Notes under the pieces: generated by a model | The model's input: the letters and a program-made list of their open reading frames with translations, nothing else | Database searches by the model: none | What the model was told of the DNA's origin: nothing | Translations under genes and position numbers: made by a program | Part shown: piece after piece, positions 34,901 through 47,119 of the stretch | How positions within the stretch are numbered: the first letter of the stretch is position 1 | Layout of the letters: each line of letters starts with the position of its first letter | Source of the DNA: Antitrichia curtipendula | Taxonomy: Eukaryota > Streptophyta > Bryopsida > Hypnales > Leucodontaceae | Length of the DNA stretch: 64,000 nt | Reading direction: 5' to 3' | Assembly: GCA_951230915.1 (NCBI GenBank) | Contig: OX579636.1 | Location: forward strand, 34,841,567-34,905,566

Positions 34901-37008
34901 GTCGATTACAGACTTTCTAACCTCTCTTTCTTCATCAGCCGCTGACAGAATGTGCAGATCTGGTGCCGTGGATATTATTGTGATCGACTCTGTGTCTGCA
35001 CTGACTCCGCGAGCTGAGATTGAGGTATTGCTTTGCATGATGGTTCCTAAGTAAATGTCCTGGAGAGCCTGCTCAGAGAGTTGGCCCTAAGCTTAGCTAA
35101 TGTTACGTGGCGACAGATTTCAGATTCTCTTTGCACACCGCTCTGGTATATTTTTCCAACGATCAATTTCGTTTGTTTGCATCACCCATCGTATTTCTGG
35201 ACATTCTCAGGAACATCAGTAAAGGATCTCTGAGCGCTGGTGTGGATTTTGTTGAATACTTCAGGGAGAGATTGGAATGCAGCAAATGGGACTGCAGGCC
35301 CGTTTAATGAGTCAAGCTTTGCGGAAGATGTCAGCCAATGCTGCACGAGCAAATTGCACCATTATTTTTCTGAATCAGATAAGATACAAGGTCTGTGAGT
35401 TTTTTTATACATGAGGATTGCTGTGCTCTCATTGAATTTAATGGAAGGCCAAATAATGTCTATGGTTACCCTGTGCATATACGACGCCATTTTGGGATCA
35501 GTTTTCTTTTGGCATACATTTGCTCATTTGACTTGTTTATTTAATAGATCCACAATGAATCGAATCCTGTGAAAGTCTCCGTATTGTTTTCGCCGAATGC
35601 TATCCTAGTTTGTTTGTTTGTGTTCAACCTTTCCTATTGCCTTCTGCAGATCGCTGTTATGTATGGTAACCCTGAAGTTACTAGTGGCGGTCTAGCTCTC
35701 AAGTTTTTTGCATCCCTTCGACTTGATATTCGCAACGCAGGCAAGATCAAGTCGGTGAGCTTCTGATGAAATATCTATCATGGAAGTTGCTTGTCAAAGC
35801 AATTCCTGGTTCTTACATGTAGATCTTGGTTAGTAAAATGCTGTGTTTTTGTGTCATTATTTTAATTCTTGAATGCATTCAAGGGAACAATGTCAATGTG
35901 CTTTTTATAAGTATTCTTTTAACAATAGAGTCTGATAATGGGGATGGTTGTATTGGTTCAGCCACGAGGCGATGATGATATTGGGATAAGGGCTCGAGTT
36001 CGAGTACAGAAGAGCAAGGTGCGACGCTTTACTTTATACTATCACTTTCTCTCGTTATATACAAGTATTTGAAATGTGCTCAACGGAAACCGAGCCATGA
36101 AAGAAGGCGTTAATTCTAAACATACTTGCGAGGCTACGCTCACCTGCTGGTATATTGGGTTGCAGGTTTCAAGGCCATACAAGCAAGCTGAGTTTGATAT
36201 TATGTTCGGAGAAGGAATCTGCAAATTGGTAAGATTATGCAAATCAATTCGACGTTTTCCGCAGTGGTCAATTACGATCGTCTCGAGTTTTGCCTTTTGT
36301 GCGATCGCCTTTCCACCGAGTGCAATTCTCCAACGCAGCTGATCGTAGCCTGTTCAATCCTTGTGGATATGAAATGCATGATTTTTTATTGCGAAACTGG
36401 AATTTTTGCCTGTTCGATGACTCGTCTGTATCCGGATGCAGGGATCCATGCTGGACTCTTCAGAGACTGTTGGTGTAGTGGTGAGGAAAGGTGCTTGGTA
36501 TAGTTATGGTGAGACCAGGTAATCCAAATATCAACCCATCAATTTCTCTTCTGAGTGACGATGATTTGTTTCAGTTAATCTAATTGTCTCGAACTGCCCA
36601 TCCTTGGAAAGGGAACTTCGTGTCCCATGTCGTTTTGTTTAATACAACGTCAATGATCTGTGTGGTTCAGTGAACGCAGCTGATTTTGATGCAGCGGCAA
36701 CTTGGATTGTTGATTGCAGATTAGGTCAAGGGCGAGATAAAGTGGTGCAGTTTCTACGAGAGTATCCAGCAGTTTATACCCAGATTGAAAAGGTATGTGC
36801 TGGTTCGCTTCACTGACCTTGATACCTACGTTTTTCATAGAACACACGAATGCTGACTGGAAACGCCGTGCAGGATGTTCGAGAGAGAATTGCAGAAAGA
36901 ATGACAGCGAAGCGAGATTTTGGTGATGTCAACGGCGGTGCTTTAGCTTATGCTGGAATCGATGGTGAGGATATGCTTAGTGAAGAAAGTTTGGGAGACC
37001 TCGACTAA
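31906..37008 (+). CDS. RECA: Organelle-targeted bacterial-type RecA recombinase
   Basis: Fourteen exons: 31906-31961, 33004-33226, 33689-33780, 34012-34087, 34225-34287, 34490-34619, 34939-35024, 35265-35390, 35650-35754, 35962-36018, 36166-36228, 36442-36518, 36720-36792 and 36874-37008. Phases agree throughout and give 453 residues. RecA binds single-stranded DNA and drives ATP-dependent strand exchange in repair and stabilisation of organelle genomes. Seen: [39 protein letters not shown], Walker A GPESSGKT (about 152-159), Walker B DIIVIDS (about 225-231), LNQIRYK, and [17 protein letters not shown]. The tail is acidic. About 90 residues of serine- and basic-rich leader from [12 protein letters not shown] suggest a transit peptide, probably plastid. 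The first exon is inferred from splicing and leader composition. The donor at 34288 is GC rather than GT. Confidence 0.93.
33434..33626 (-). mobile_element. TTAA-bounded MITE, family D, in a RecA intron (193 bp)
   Basis: TTAA lies at 33434-33437 and 33623-33626. Read on the minus strand it begins TTAAACCTTTAACGCC and ends GGGGTTAA. The interior matches the family D copy at 22035-22247 in the same minus-strand order ('cacatttttgcttat', 'ggatgaatgagaag', 'caaaacactg'). It lies wholly within the intron between exons 2 and 3, so the coding sequence is unaffected. Confidence 0.6.
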
Positions 37009-37568
37009 ATAGCTTTTACCCAACTGAAGGGCTTCAACTCTTTCTGATTGGAGGTGCAACGTTGTTGAGATGTTTTGTTTTTTTAATGGTAAGACATCGG
37101 AGAATTGGGATGTATTTTATATCAACCATACATACACGTGTTGCTTCTATAACCTTTGAGGAATGACAGCCGCAAATTAGTACCCTCACTTCCACGGAGA
37201 CACGAGGATTGCTAGACTACCTAAGTTTCTTTACAATGTAGAGGACGTGTTTAATAGTTCGACAGTGGTTTCTGATGCCTTCGGTCATTTGCTGCGAAGT
37301 TATGCTGACTGTACTTAAGTGTCCTCGTCATAGGGTCTGAGGGGGAGTTCGATTACTAACCTGCCACTTGTCAGCGTTTCTGCTTGTCAGCCTCTAGTTT
37401 GAAAATTGCAAGACGCTTTTGAACATTTGAAACTACGAAATTTTTGGGTATCTGAGCCATGCACCATTGGGGCTGTGACCTGGACATTGCTGAGCTGTAG
37501 TGTCAGACTTCGGCTTACTGTGAGCTGTAATGTTTTCACCTCATTGGCCACTATCCAGCTCGGTGTTA
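37009..37568. other. RecA 3' UTR and spacer
   Basis: The sequence after the RecA stop codon should include the 3' UTR. No other gene was recognised before the AGGT-type MITE at 37569. Confidence 0.5.
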
Positions 37569-37787
37569 AGGTAGGCACCCCCAAAATGGCACTTGACCTT
37601 AAAGTGCCATCTACAGGCTGTGTACATTTCCAAAATCAGTTATGTACCTATTTGGATGGAGCGCTTTCAGAAACAAACTTTGACCCTTAATAACTTTTGC
37701 ACACGGTTTCCAAATGCCATGTTCTTTGGTGCGTTGGAACCTCCTTTCACTTGCCAACAAGAATATATGAAAATTTGACCAATCTAA

Positions 37788-39142
37788 AGGTCTGTTCCCA
37801 CCTGGCGTTTGCAAACTGCAGGTGTTAAAAGATAAAACCTGCGCATAAGAAGGAAATAATCTTTTTTATTGGGAGTTCAGGATTGGAACAGCTGTAATTG
37901 TTTTTTACTTAGGTGCAGTTTTCACAGGGCTTGTAAGTTACTTTCTTCAGCCGTTCTGAGAGACCTCAATCCCGTTACACATACAATTACCATAGCTGGA
38001 GGTCATACTTGACAAAAAATTAATCAAAATTTCAAACTGTGAAATTTTTAAAATTAACAAGTAGCCTTGCCAGTTCAGAGGAAAATTGATTTTAAAGAAA
38101 ATCCAAATATTGGAAAAGATTTCTACCCAATTCATAGCCAATCCATGTCCACCGAACAATAGGTGGAGAGATCACTTTTATAATGAAATCCATTGTCCAT
38201 CATCAATCTTCAAAAGGTATGGGACAATTTGAATATGAGAGCTTGACTACTCGTTGTCAAAACACAAGAATTGTGTTTAATGTAGAACTTCAGACCTCAT
38301 TTACGCATGGTAAAGTAATATTTTTTTTTAAACTTTGAACTAAGAAGAGTTAGTAAATCAATCTATCTTCATCTCCAAAAATCCGTTTGAGATTTAGAGC
38401 CTCCACTCAAAAGTTAGAGACAAACTATAGAGAGGATGTTTGAAAATGTCACAAAAAATGTCTCTCCCAACCCCTCTCCGAATTTTTTTCATAACTTTTT
38501 ATTGGGGGCTCTAAATGTCAAACGGATTTTTGGAGATAAACTTTAGCTTGATTTACAAACTTTTCTTAGTTCAAAGTTTCTTAAAAACAATTATTCTACT
38601 ATGAGAAAATGAGGTCTGAAGTTCTCATTATAACACAATTCTTACTTTTAACTAAACTAGGTATGAGCGGTTGAGCTTCTACTAATCCTAATTTACATAT
38701 CCCACATGGATTGTTCTACTTCCTATCACCCTACTTGTATAAATAGATTGCCTACACATCTACCTGTACTCTTATCAATAGTGACTTTCAAATGAGTTTG
38801 AGGTGGTTGTTGAAAAAATTCAATATACTTGAGTTTCTCACATCAAATACCGTTGCTCTTATGTAATAGACCGTCCAGATCTCCATTACATAAGAGCGAT
38901 TGGAAAATGGTGAAATCTTCATTTTCAAAAGATAGCCAAGCACTTATTACGTATTACTTTTGCAGTGGTGGGCCAAGAGAAAAAAAATGATTAATGGCTG
39001 TAGGAGCGTTGTCAAGTCCATGCAACCTTGGCTGCCATGTAGGTTCGGTGGATAGCTAAGCACTCAGGTGGGAATGCACTACCATTTACAGCTCTTTTAA
39101 TACCTTAACATTGTCCCCCTAAGGCCAGGTGGGAACTGACCT
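37788..39142. mobile_element. PIF/Harbinger-like non-autonomous element (1,355 bp), nested
   Basis: The ends are AGGTCTGTTCCCACCTGG and, reverse complemented, AGGTCAGTTCCCACCTGG (one mismatch in 18). They are flanked by TAA at 37785-37787 and 39143-39145. A 3-bp TAA duplication fits PIF/Harbinger. The insertion point is confirmed by the uninterrupted relative at 30829-31088. There is no transposase frame. A long foldback lies near its centre. Confidence 0.82.
38241..38680. repeat. Long foldback (inverted repeat) inside the Harbinger-like element
   Basis: The left arm (about 38241-38409) contains 'agaattgtgtttaatg', 'gaacttcagacctcattt', 'ctttgaactaaga' and 'tccaaaaatccgttt'. The right arm (about 38504-38680) contains the inverses in reverse order ('aaacggatttttgga', 'cttagttcaaag', 'aaatgaggtctgaagttc', 'acacaattct'). 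The arms are about 145-170 bases with a loop of about 95. RNA from it would form an imperfect long hairpin. Confidence 0.75.
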
Positions 39143-39200
39143 TAATAGTAGTAACTAGGCTCAGTAGCAAATCGTAGCGGTTTGGGGTGTACCCACCTTA

Positions 39201-41559
39201 TATCTTTGTTGATTGAAGAGACTTTTTTGAAGAGTGGCTGAGGTTGAGATACCCACAAAAACTATCTAAAGAACTTATCAATGGAAATTGTTCATTTGTT
39301 TCAAAAGAAAAAGAAAACTATTAAAAGAAATTTGAAAATTAGGCAATGTAAGAAGTGAAATGATTGGCTTTCACTCTAAAATTTTAAAAGATTCATTATA
39401 AAAAAAAGGTATGAAGACCTATGTTGTCTTTTGTTTAGCCTTGGAACGCCAAGGACTACCATAATCTTGGGTTCAACTAGCTAAATCCTTTTGTCTTCGT
39501 TTCAACTCAAAATTCCAATAATACATAGGTTTTGTAAAGGAAATAGTCAAATCATCCTAATTTTGAAACAATTATTATTTTTTATGTTAATGCAATTCTT
39601 GCATCTTTTGAGTTTATTGTCATTGTGACAATTGAGTTCATTGTCATTAAGTGCATGTTTTTTAATTAATTTCATTTAAACTCCCACCCTCTAAGTTAAA
39701 AAATAGTAATTCAAATTAATTTAAATTAAATTTGTTTCATTATCCCCCCTTCCCTTTTTCATGTTTGTAATTTAGAGAAGCCATTAGGTTTGGCATTCCA
39801 CATGGGATTTCTCCCAGTCTGTTGTATTTGTATCCCGTTATTGTATAATATTTTGTATCCATATTCGTATCCAATATTGTTCCAATATAATATCTTGTAT
39901 CTATATCCATATCTAAAACTAATATAGTATTCTATATCTATATTAGTACAATGTCATGTATCCGTATCCCAAGTTGTTTGTTGAGATCAATGGCATTGGA
40001 TGGATTGGTGGTAAAAATATCAATTGCTCTTAATTTTTGGAAGAGGGGGGAAGGGCGGACAAAAAGGACATGGTGCATCTTTTTGATACATTGTCTAATC
40101 ATTCTAATTTTGAAGCATGGAGCCAATAAAAGTTTAAAAAGAAATTATGTTTAGAAGTTTGTATTCAGAGTGAATTTGAATGCAATGGTGGATGTATAGA
40201 TTGGAAGTGACTTGATTTCCACAATGACACTCATATCCAACAAATAATTGTTGAATAGATTTAGATCTTTTTACAACTTATTGGGCTGTAATGAAGTTCA
40301 TGCATTTGGGTGGCAATGAGAAGCTAAAGTTTGAATATGGAGGCATTCTTGGAAGGTGAGAGTTCAATAGTATTTTGTATTGTTCTTCCACCACAAATGG
40401 AACAACATCCTCTTCATCTTTCAACTTCCATTCTTAATGCGTTGATACTACAATGAAGAGTTGGATTGAGTTTCACAATGCATGATTTCAAGTACTTTGG
40501 GATTTTGAAGATGAATTCTTATTGGGAATCCAATGAACACAACTTTGATGGTGGGTAAAAAGATTCAAATTTACAAAGCAAGTTCATACTTCATCTCCTA
40601 TGTTCTATGGTACAGGTTTTAATGAAGCAATAGATTTGGATCTAATATAGAGATTTATGAATTTCTTAATGAATGCATTAGTTGGTGTAAATTTTGAGTG
40701 ATCTAAATACCATCTTTGTTTTGATCTTTGAAACTAAAGCTAACTTGGATGTGCTCATTGATTACTAGTTATAGATATTTAAATTCTTAAGTTCATGCTA
40801 TAGTGGACATAAATAGAGGTACAATTTTGTTAAAAGATTGGAGAACAAGCTTGCATTTTGATGTTGCAAACAAGGCAAGGCAATCTTTGGAAGCATATCA
40901 ATCTTCAAATGTTGAGTCAAATGAATCAATGAGGCCTACCCTATATTTTCCAACAAGTTATGAATTTTAGTGTATATTGCAAATTATATGGCATATGACA
41001 TTGTATACGTGATTAAAAAAAAATTCATGTGGCACACAATATCACATACAAAAAAAAATGTTTTTCAAAATAAATTTGACAAATCAAATGCAAAAGTTTT
41101 CACACTTCAAAAGGGGTATGTCCTTCAGTTGCATAAAAACTATAGGAATATTTTTAGATTCGGCCAAAATACATATGGAACCACCTTCAAGTAACTAATT
41201 CGAACAATTGAACCTTTAAATTATGAAATTTCAATGCTATAGTGGCACACTTGTTTGATAGTGTGGAAACTATTCAAAAGGCCATTCCTTCACATTATAT
41301 GGGGGACCATGCAAGTTCTAAAACTTAAAAAACATTAGACAATATATCTGTTATTTTATTTTGAAATTTTTATGTGGCAATCAAATTGCCTTCATATGCA
41401 ATGTTTAGCAAATCCAATTCTAGCCAACTTATGACTCTTTGGCTCTTCTTTCAAGGAATGTTGATCTTTTAAAGACAAAGTAATGATTCTTTCTAATTTA
41501 TAATAAGCACAAAAATGGCGCATTAAATTGTAAAAATTTGAACCCCAAGTAACATCACA
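39201..41559. other. AT-rich intergenic DNA with a low-complexity tract
   Basis: Around 39826-39970 there is an irregular repetition of 'tatcc' and 'gtatccatat' motifs. The remainder may include the decayed 3' part of the hAT-like relic to the right. No host gene was recognised. Confidence 0.45.
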
Positions 41560-42640
41560 ACAAAAAATGAGCTTGCCATGGATGCATTTGCATTATTTGA
41601 TCCAGCTAGGGAGTTGAATATTGCTCCAAAAGAGCTTGCCCATTCAAAGTCAAATCCCACCCACCCTAACAAACGTCTATCTAACAATTTTAGAAATCAA
41701 AGTGATGTAGCAATCCACAACAATCACACTTTGTGCATCTACTATCTTAGATCTAGGAAATCTCTTAGACAACCACTTGATCAGTATCTTTGTTGTAGCA
41801 TTGCATAGCTCCCATGTTGATAACATGGCCTGCTTAAAGTTAGCCCAACTCATTGTCATGTGAATATTAAAGACAATATTTACTTGATGGGTTGTATAAG
41901 TATGTCCATGGATTTGAAATGCTCAACTCTTACATCCATTATTTGCAATCAATAAACCATGAGAGATAGTATGAGAACAATTATTCACTATATTAGCAAA
42001 GGGTTGAAAATGTGTACTTGGGGGGCTTAAAGCATGTGGTACTATCACAATACATCATATATATTTTAGCTTGACAAATCTTTAAAACAACAATGAAATT
42101 TGTTACAAATACATTTTTACCTTGAGCAAATTTGATGAGTTCTTATACATTGTTTCACTATGATATAATATAAGCAAAAAAATACAAATTATGCACATTA
42201 CATAAAAAAGAAAGTATTGATGAGTAGCACATTCTAGGGCTACTTTTAGGTTGAACTTCACAATGAGCATCTTGTACTTGCCTAGAATGTGCTTGAATGA
42301 TTCAAATTGAAATCCATTGCTTATAGTGACATGGTTGAGTATTTTTAGTCTTTTTGTCTCTACATCCTTTGCAAGCTTTTAAAACTTTAGATCATGTTGC
42401 TTGGAATAACGTGAAAAACATGAATACAACTAAAAGAAAAGACTTCCAAACTTGTCAATTAATAAAAAATTAGATAAATCTTCCATGACCAAATTGATTT
42501 TATGTGCCATGTCATGTATACCAATAGCAAAGGAAGTTATCTTCTCCACCCACTATTGCATCACTACATTACAATGGCCTTTAAGAACATATTACCCCTG
42601 TTGGCACTATAAGAAATTATCTTCTCTATTATTTAGTCAT
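41560..42640 (-). pseudogene. Heavily decayed hAT-like transposase remnant
   Basis: Minus-strand translation gives scattered matches, in the right order, to hAT-type transposases common in plants. Near 42510 is HDMAHKINLVME, resembling the conserved C-x-AH-x-x-NL motif. Near 42380 is YFSRYSKQHDLKF followed by KLAKDVETKRLKIL, resembling the family segment before its tryptophan motif. Near 41760 is KRFPRSKIVDA, resembling the C-terminal segment. Stops and frameshifts separate them and the usual arginine-tryptophan motif is lost. No terminal repeats were located. This is a call by memory of family motifs, without alignment. Confidence 0.4.
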
Positions 42641-45600
42641 CTAAGAAGTTGTCTTGGTGAAACAAACCAATATTTGTAGATCATTTCTTCAATGCAGTGC
42701 TTGATACTATACCACATGCCTCAACTAGAAGAATATGGGACATCCAGAAAAGTCCAGTGGAATGTAAGTATGGATCAAGAGCCACTAGTAGTTATCTTAG
42801 GCAAATACATTTTCAACTAAAATAGCTATGAAAGAGGTTGTTTGCAATTCTTCCTTTATTCAATTTGTAAGAACCATTACCATGGATTCATTAAGGTTCC
42901 AATCAAATGGCTCACACCTTGGCATATTTGGTACATTGAGATCAATCAATAGCTCTTTGGTTGTCACAAAGTCTACCATTGGATGCCTTCAACCGAGAAT
43001 AAAAAATATAACCTTCAACTAAATAATTAAGTTGCTTCTTAGACTCCATTGTGCCCTTGTGAGCAACTTGTTGGAATGTAGTGTCTTGTCTATTGGAAAA
43101 GTGGATAAGTTTGTTCTTTAATCTTTACATGCTAATCCTAAATCCAAGGTAGTAAAATTCTCCTTTTTCTCCCATGTCATACAAAGTTTTTTTCCCATCT
43201 AATATGTTTTTAAAGGCATCAATCTTTGGTACTACAAGTTTTTTATACTCTTCCACATTTGGAGGGTAGTGGTAGAAGTGCTATCCTAAGAAGCAACAAA
43301 AAAAAAGTTCTCTACAACTAATTGAAGCACCAAAGATGACAAAGTGATCTCTATGATAGAAACTTTGCCATTGTTCAAAACTTTTGAAGGAAAGTGTGTA
43401 CCTTTAAGTTTGTCATACCTACACTTTGAACACCCTTGTTCCCACCACAAAAACAAAGGCTAGACTACAACATAAAATTCAATTTTAAAACAGATCCAAA
43501 TCCAAAGAACATATTAGAAGATCTAATTGAAAGATCCAAAGACCAATACAAAGGCAAAATAGCAAGATCCAAAGACCAACTCTAAACTTCAACATAAAAC
43601 ACTTTCTCATAAAATTAACAATACAAAAGTCACACATGTGTAGCTTGGGATCAATCTTGAATAAGTGTACTATAATAACCAAATAGAAAGATCCAAAGAC
43701 CTTGAACCCCAAACCCAAAACTACTACATGCTAAACACACAAATTAAGTATCCAATGTAAAAGTTACAAACCAACAACTTATAATAATCATGAACAATTG
43801 TACCAAAACAATCAAAAAGATAAAACCAAAGTACCAAAGCACCAAACTTTAGAACCAATGACCAACTCTAAACTATACCAAAGAATACACTTTTGCAAAA
43901 GACATGCTTCCATAAAAGTCTACATCTCATCTTGCTATTTATTTTGTCCAACAACTTGTCTACATATTGTATGATTGCAATATTATAAGATCAATTATTT
44001 ATCAAGTCTAGCAATCATTCTTTATAAATCTATAAAAATTCAATTTTAAGATGAGATAAGAGGCTTATAATTTTAGTTAGTAACATATGAGTAGTCAAAA
44101 CATTTAGGCATCTTATTATAGTTAAAAGTATATGCAATGCACATTACTTAGTCCTTGCACTTATGTATAATCAACATTTATATGCATTTTTTCAATATCC
44201 TACTATTGCTATAAAATTTAGAAAAAAATAATAAATAGAAGATTTAAAAATAAAAATATTTTTTATTTTTTAATAAAATAAAACAAAACAAAATAAAAAT
44301 ATATTTATTTATTTATTTATTTATATAATACATACAAATTAAGATTTTAAAAAATAATTAGAATTAAAAACATTCTTGCTTAGGAACACATTTCACATTC
44401 ATTTACAAATTGGTTTGTAGGCAAAAAAAGATTTGCTTTTACAAAATGTTATGACAAGGTAAATAATGCTCAATTTCACTACAAAATCCACACTTTAGTT
44501 AGCGTTCTTCAAAATATCCAACCAATCAAATTGGGAGCTATAAATTGATAGTCAACTCATACAACTTAATATTGTAATATGCTCATTGTTTAAACAACTG
44601 GATTTTGAATAGATGCACATAAATTAAAACTATACCAATAATGCAAAGATTTTCATTTAAAGTTTGGAATGTTAAACCTTAGTTTGCCATTCCTACATAA
44701 AAGAAATTCAAACATACAAGGGCAACAAAAACTTACTTGATCCAGTGTACACAAACAACATGTCTTTTTTTATAACTTTAAGCCTTGTGCAAACCATATG
44801 TGACATTGATCCCTAATACAAAAGAAAACCTTGACATCAAAAACATCAAACCTTAGATCCTCTAAATATCCTATATTAAACAAGATTAACCTCAAAAGAT
44901 TATAAACTACATTTTAGTCCATTTGAAAATTCAGGCAAGTTCTATTGACTTCAAATTTAGATTTGTTTGCATTGAAGTCCCAAGGAAGTTTCTAATAAAT
45001 CATAATGCTCTACATATGACCCATTGTTTCATGTCAATTTGATATAAATTGCAACTAAAGTTATATTGTTAAATAAACAACCTTTAAAATAGAAAATATT
45101 TTGAACTTTAAACCTAAGATTCCACGCTAAATAAAGATAATGAGATTCTTTTTCTTTTTTCATCTATGCGTAACACTTTTCTAAGCTCCAAACATTGAGA
45201 GTACTGAAGTCCTAGATTATTACCTATTAAGTTTCATTTCCTTCGTAGGGCTTTTCTAGTCTACATTACTCTCATAAAAAGCCATAATATTTCCACCATC
45301 AAAATAAACTATTTATTAGAGACGATGGGATTTGGATTTTATTGCAAGACTGCTTTGGTTGAATAGCCAATTGATGGAATTAAAGACGGAAGAGTAAACC
45401 GAAGCAAATGCATTTTCTGTCACAAGGGGTAGCCAGTAGACTACATCAACAACTCCTTTTCTACTATATAATAGAAAGTGTCAACTACGTTTTGAAGGTC
45501 TAAGATCCTAGTTGTCTATTGGAGTGTACTCACAACTTACAAGGCTTTTTCATATTTTCTTTTCTTTGTAGTTTGCCAACTCTTGGAATTCGTCGTGCCC

Positions 45601-46136
45601 GTTTCGTTGCAGACTTCTACAACGTCTCATTTGTTTGGTACGAATGAGCACTTTATTTGATTACTTCGTGGTCATCCTTAGTGAATTATAAACTACTTCA
45701 AATCTTTGATTTCGAGAAGGATAATCAACTCCACAAATATCAATTAAGACTTGAAAACATGTATTGATATGATATTTCAAAAACCATAATAATTGAATTA
45801 GGTAATCAAGATTGGTATAGAACATATTTTCATGTTTTGATTTTCGAAATTGATGTATCCATGTCGAAATTGAAGTAGCTATCAGAAATTTGAAAAACGA
45901 TTGGTTATCCACAAATCATCTCTTTTTTTCTAAGAAGTAAACACATTAGAACATGCATTAAAGGAGGAAGTATATTTTAGTATTACAAAAAGGCAAAGTG
46001 TCTAAAAGTTGGGAGCTTTGCTGATCTTGGACACTTACTTTATTGATATGATCTGGAAAAATTTACAAAAGGCGAAGCTTGTGCTTTTCAAGCCTTTACC
46101 TACTGCAACCATTTAGAAAGCCATATTTTCAATAAC
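42641..46136. other. AT-rich intergenic DNA
   Basis: The part nearest 42641 may still belong to the hAT relic. About 44200-44340 is extremely A/T-rich with a run of TTTA/ATTT repeats near 44309-44330. No gene, RNA gene or complete transposon was recognised. Confidence 0.45.
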
Positions 46137-47119
46137 TTAACCCCTCACCGCCCAAGGGGCCCAAAAGTGGCCTCACACAATCTAGCAATCGACTTCAAAG
46201 TGCTGTAACTTTTGCGTCCGGTGTCCAAATTTAATAAAACTTAATGGAAAAGTTGCGCATACTAGACTAGTTTTTGTGGTAAAAATTTCAGATCTATCTA
46301 AGATGTATTGGATTTTTAGAAGCCATTCGAAGTTCGCAGATTCAATTTCAGTTCACCACACTGCATTGAGATGGCTGCAACTTCGGGGGCTTGTATCTTT
46401 TTCATCAAACGTTATTTTTCAATAAAAAAATTTGGATTTTGTTCCCCATAAAGTCTACTTAATGTGGGAAAATTTTCATGTCAATCCAAGTTGTTTCGAA
46501 TGCTTGGGAGCAATTCGAAGTTCAAAATATAGACATTTCTGCATTACAGTGAACTTCGGCGGCTTATAACTTCTTCAAACAAGGTTCGATTTCAATAATT
46601 TTTATTGAAAAAGTTGCGCATACTAGTCTAGTTCTTGTAGTAAAAATTTCATACCAATCCAGAAAAATCATGATTGACTGAGAGGCATTTTAGTAGAGGT
46701 AGGTTCAGCAATAGATGTGATTTTTTGCTACTTTTTTCATTGTTTTTTTGACATTTCAAAACAATTTTGCAAACGCAATGAGTCAATTGAATGATTTTTT
46801 ATTCCACCACAGTGTTTGTCTTTTGGTTTTGAATCACTTTTTAGTTCAAAGTTTTTTCATTTGAGTAGGTTTAGAAATCGAATTTCACCTCGAATTGTAT
46901 TTTGAGGACAATTTCAGCATCTTTTTTCAACACTAAAACATTATAATCTTTCAATCTATACGGTCAAATGACCTCAAATTTGATTTACACCATCTACAAC
47001 ATGCACACTACAATATTGTACGGTTGAGATTTTCATACCTTACTCTCATTTAGACTTATAACACTTGAAAAGGAAAGTTGTTTTTTGACATGGTTAGGCC
47101 TTGGGCGGTGAGGGGTTAA
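46137..47119 (+). mobile_element. TTAA-bounded family A element, well-preserved copy (983 bp)
   Basis: The termini are perfectly inverted: TTAACCCCTCACCGCCCAAGG at 46137 and its exact reverse complement ending at 47119. TTAA is palindromic, so it can be either the outer part of the inverted repeat or the target duplication; the nested case at 22534 supports the latter. The interior is non-coding with several 'aagttgcgcatac' repeats. It is collinear with the copy at 29716-30696. The perfect ends suggest relatively recent movement. Confidence 0.82.

Larger units (their letters stand above)
37569..39198 (+). mobile_element. TA-flanked AGGT MITE, copy 2, split by a Harbinger-like insertion
   Basis: The outer parts (37569-37787 and 39143-39198) align with the uninterrupted 260-bp copy at 30829-31088: 'aaagtgccatctayagg', 'catttccaaaatcagttatg', 'tttcacttgccaacaag', then 'taactaggctcagtagcaa'. 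TA lies on both sides (37567-37568 and 39199-39200). The break falls at 'tctaa', which corresponds to 'tctaatattag' in copy 1. Confidence 0.8.

Noticed and set aside
40970..41194. 74-codon plus-strand frame
   Set aside because: AT-rich and lysine/asparagine-biased, with no motif, next to a decayed transposon; it looks like a chance frame.
44200..44340. Possible scaffold-attachment region or origin because of extreme A/T content
   Set aside because: Only composition supports this; no specific motif or structure could be defined.
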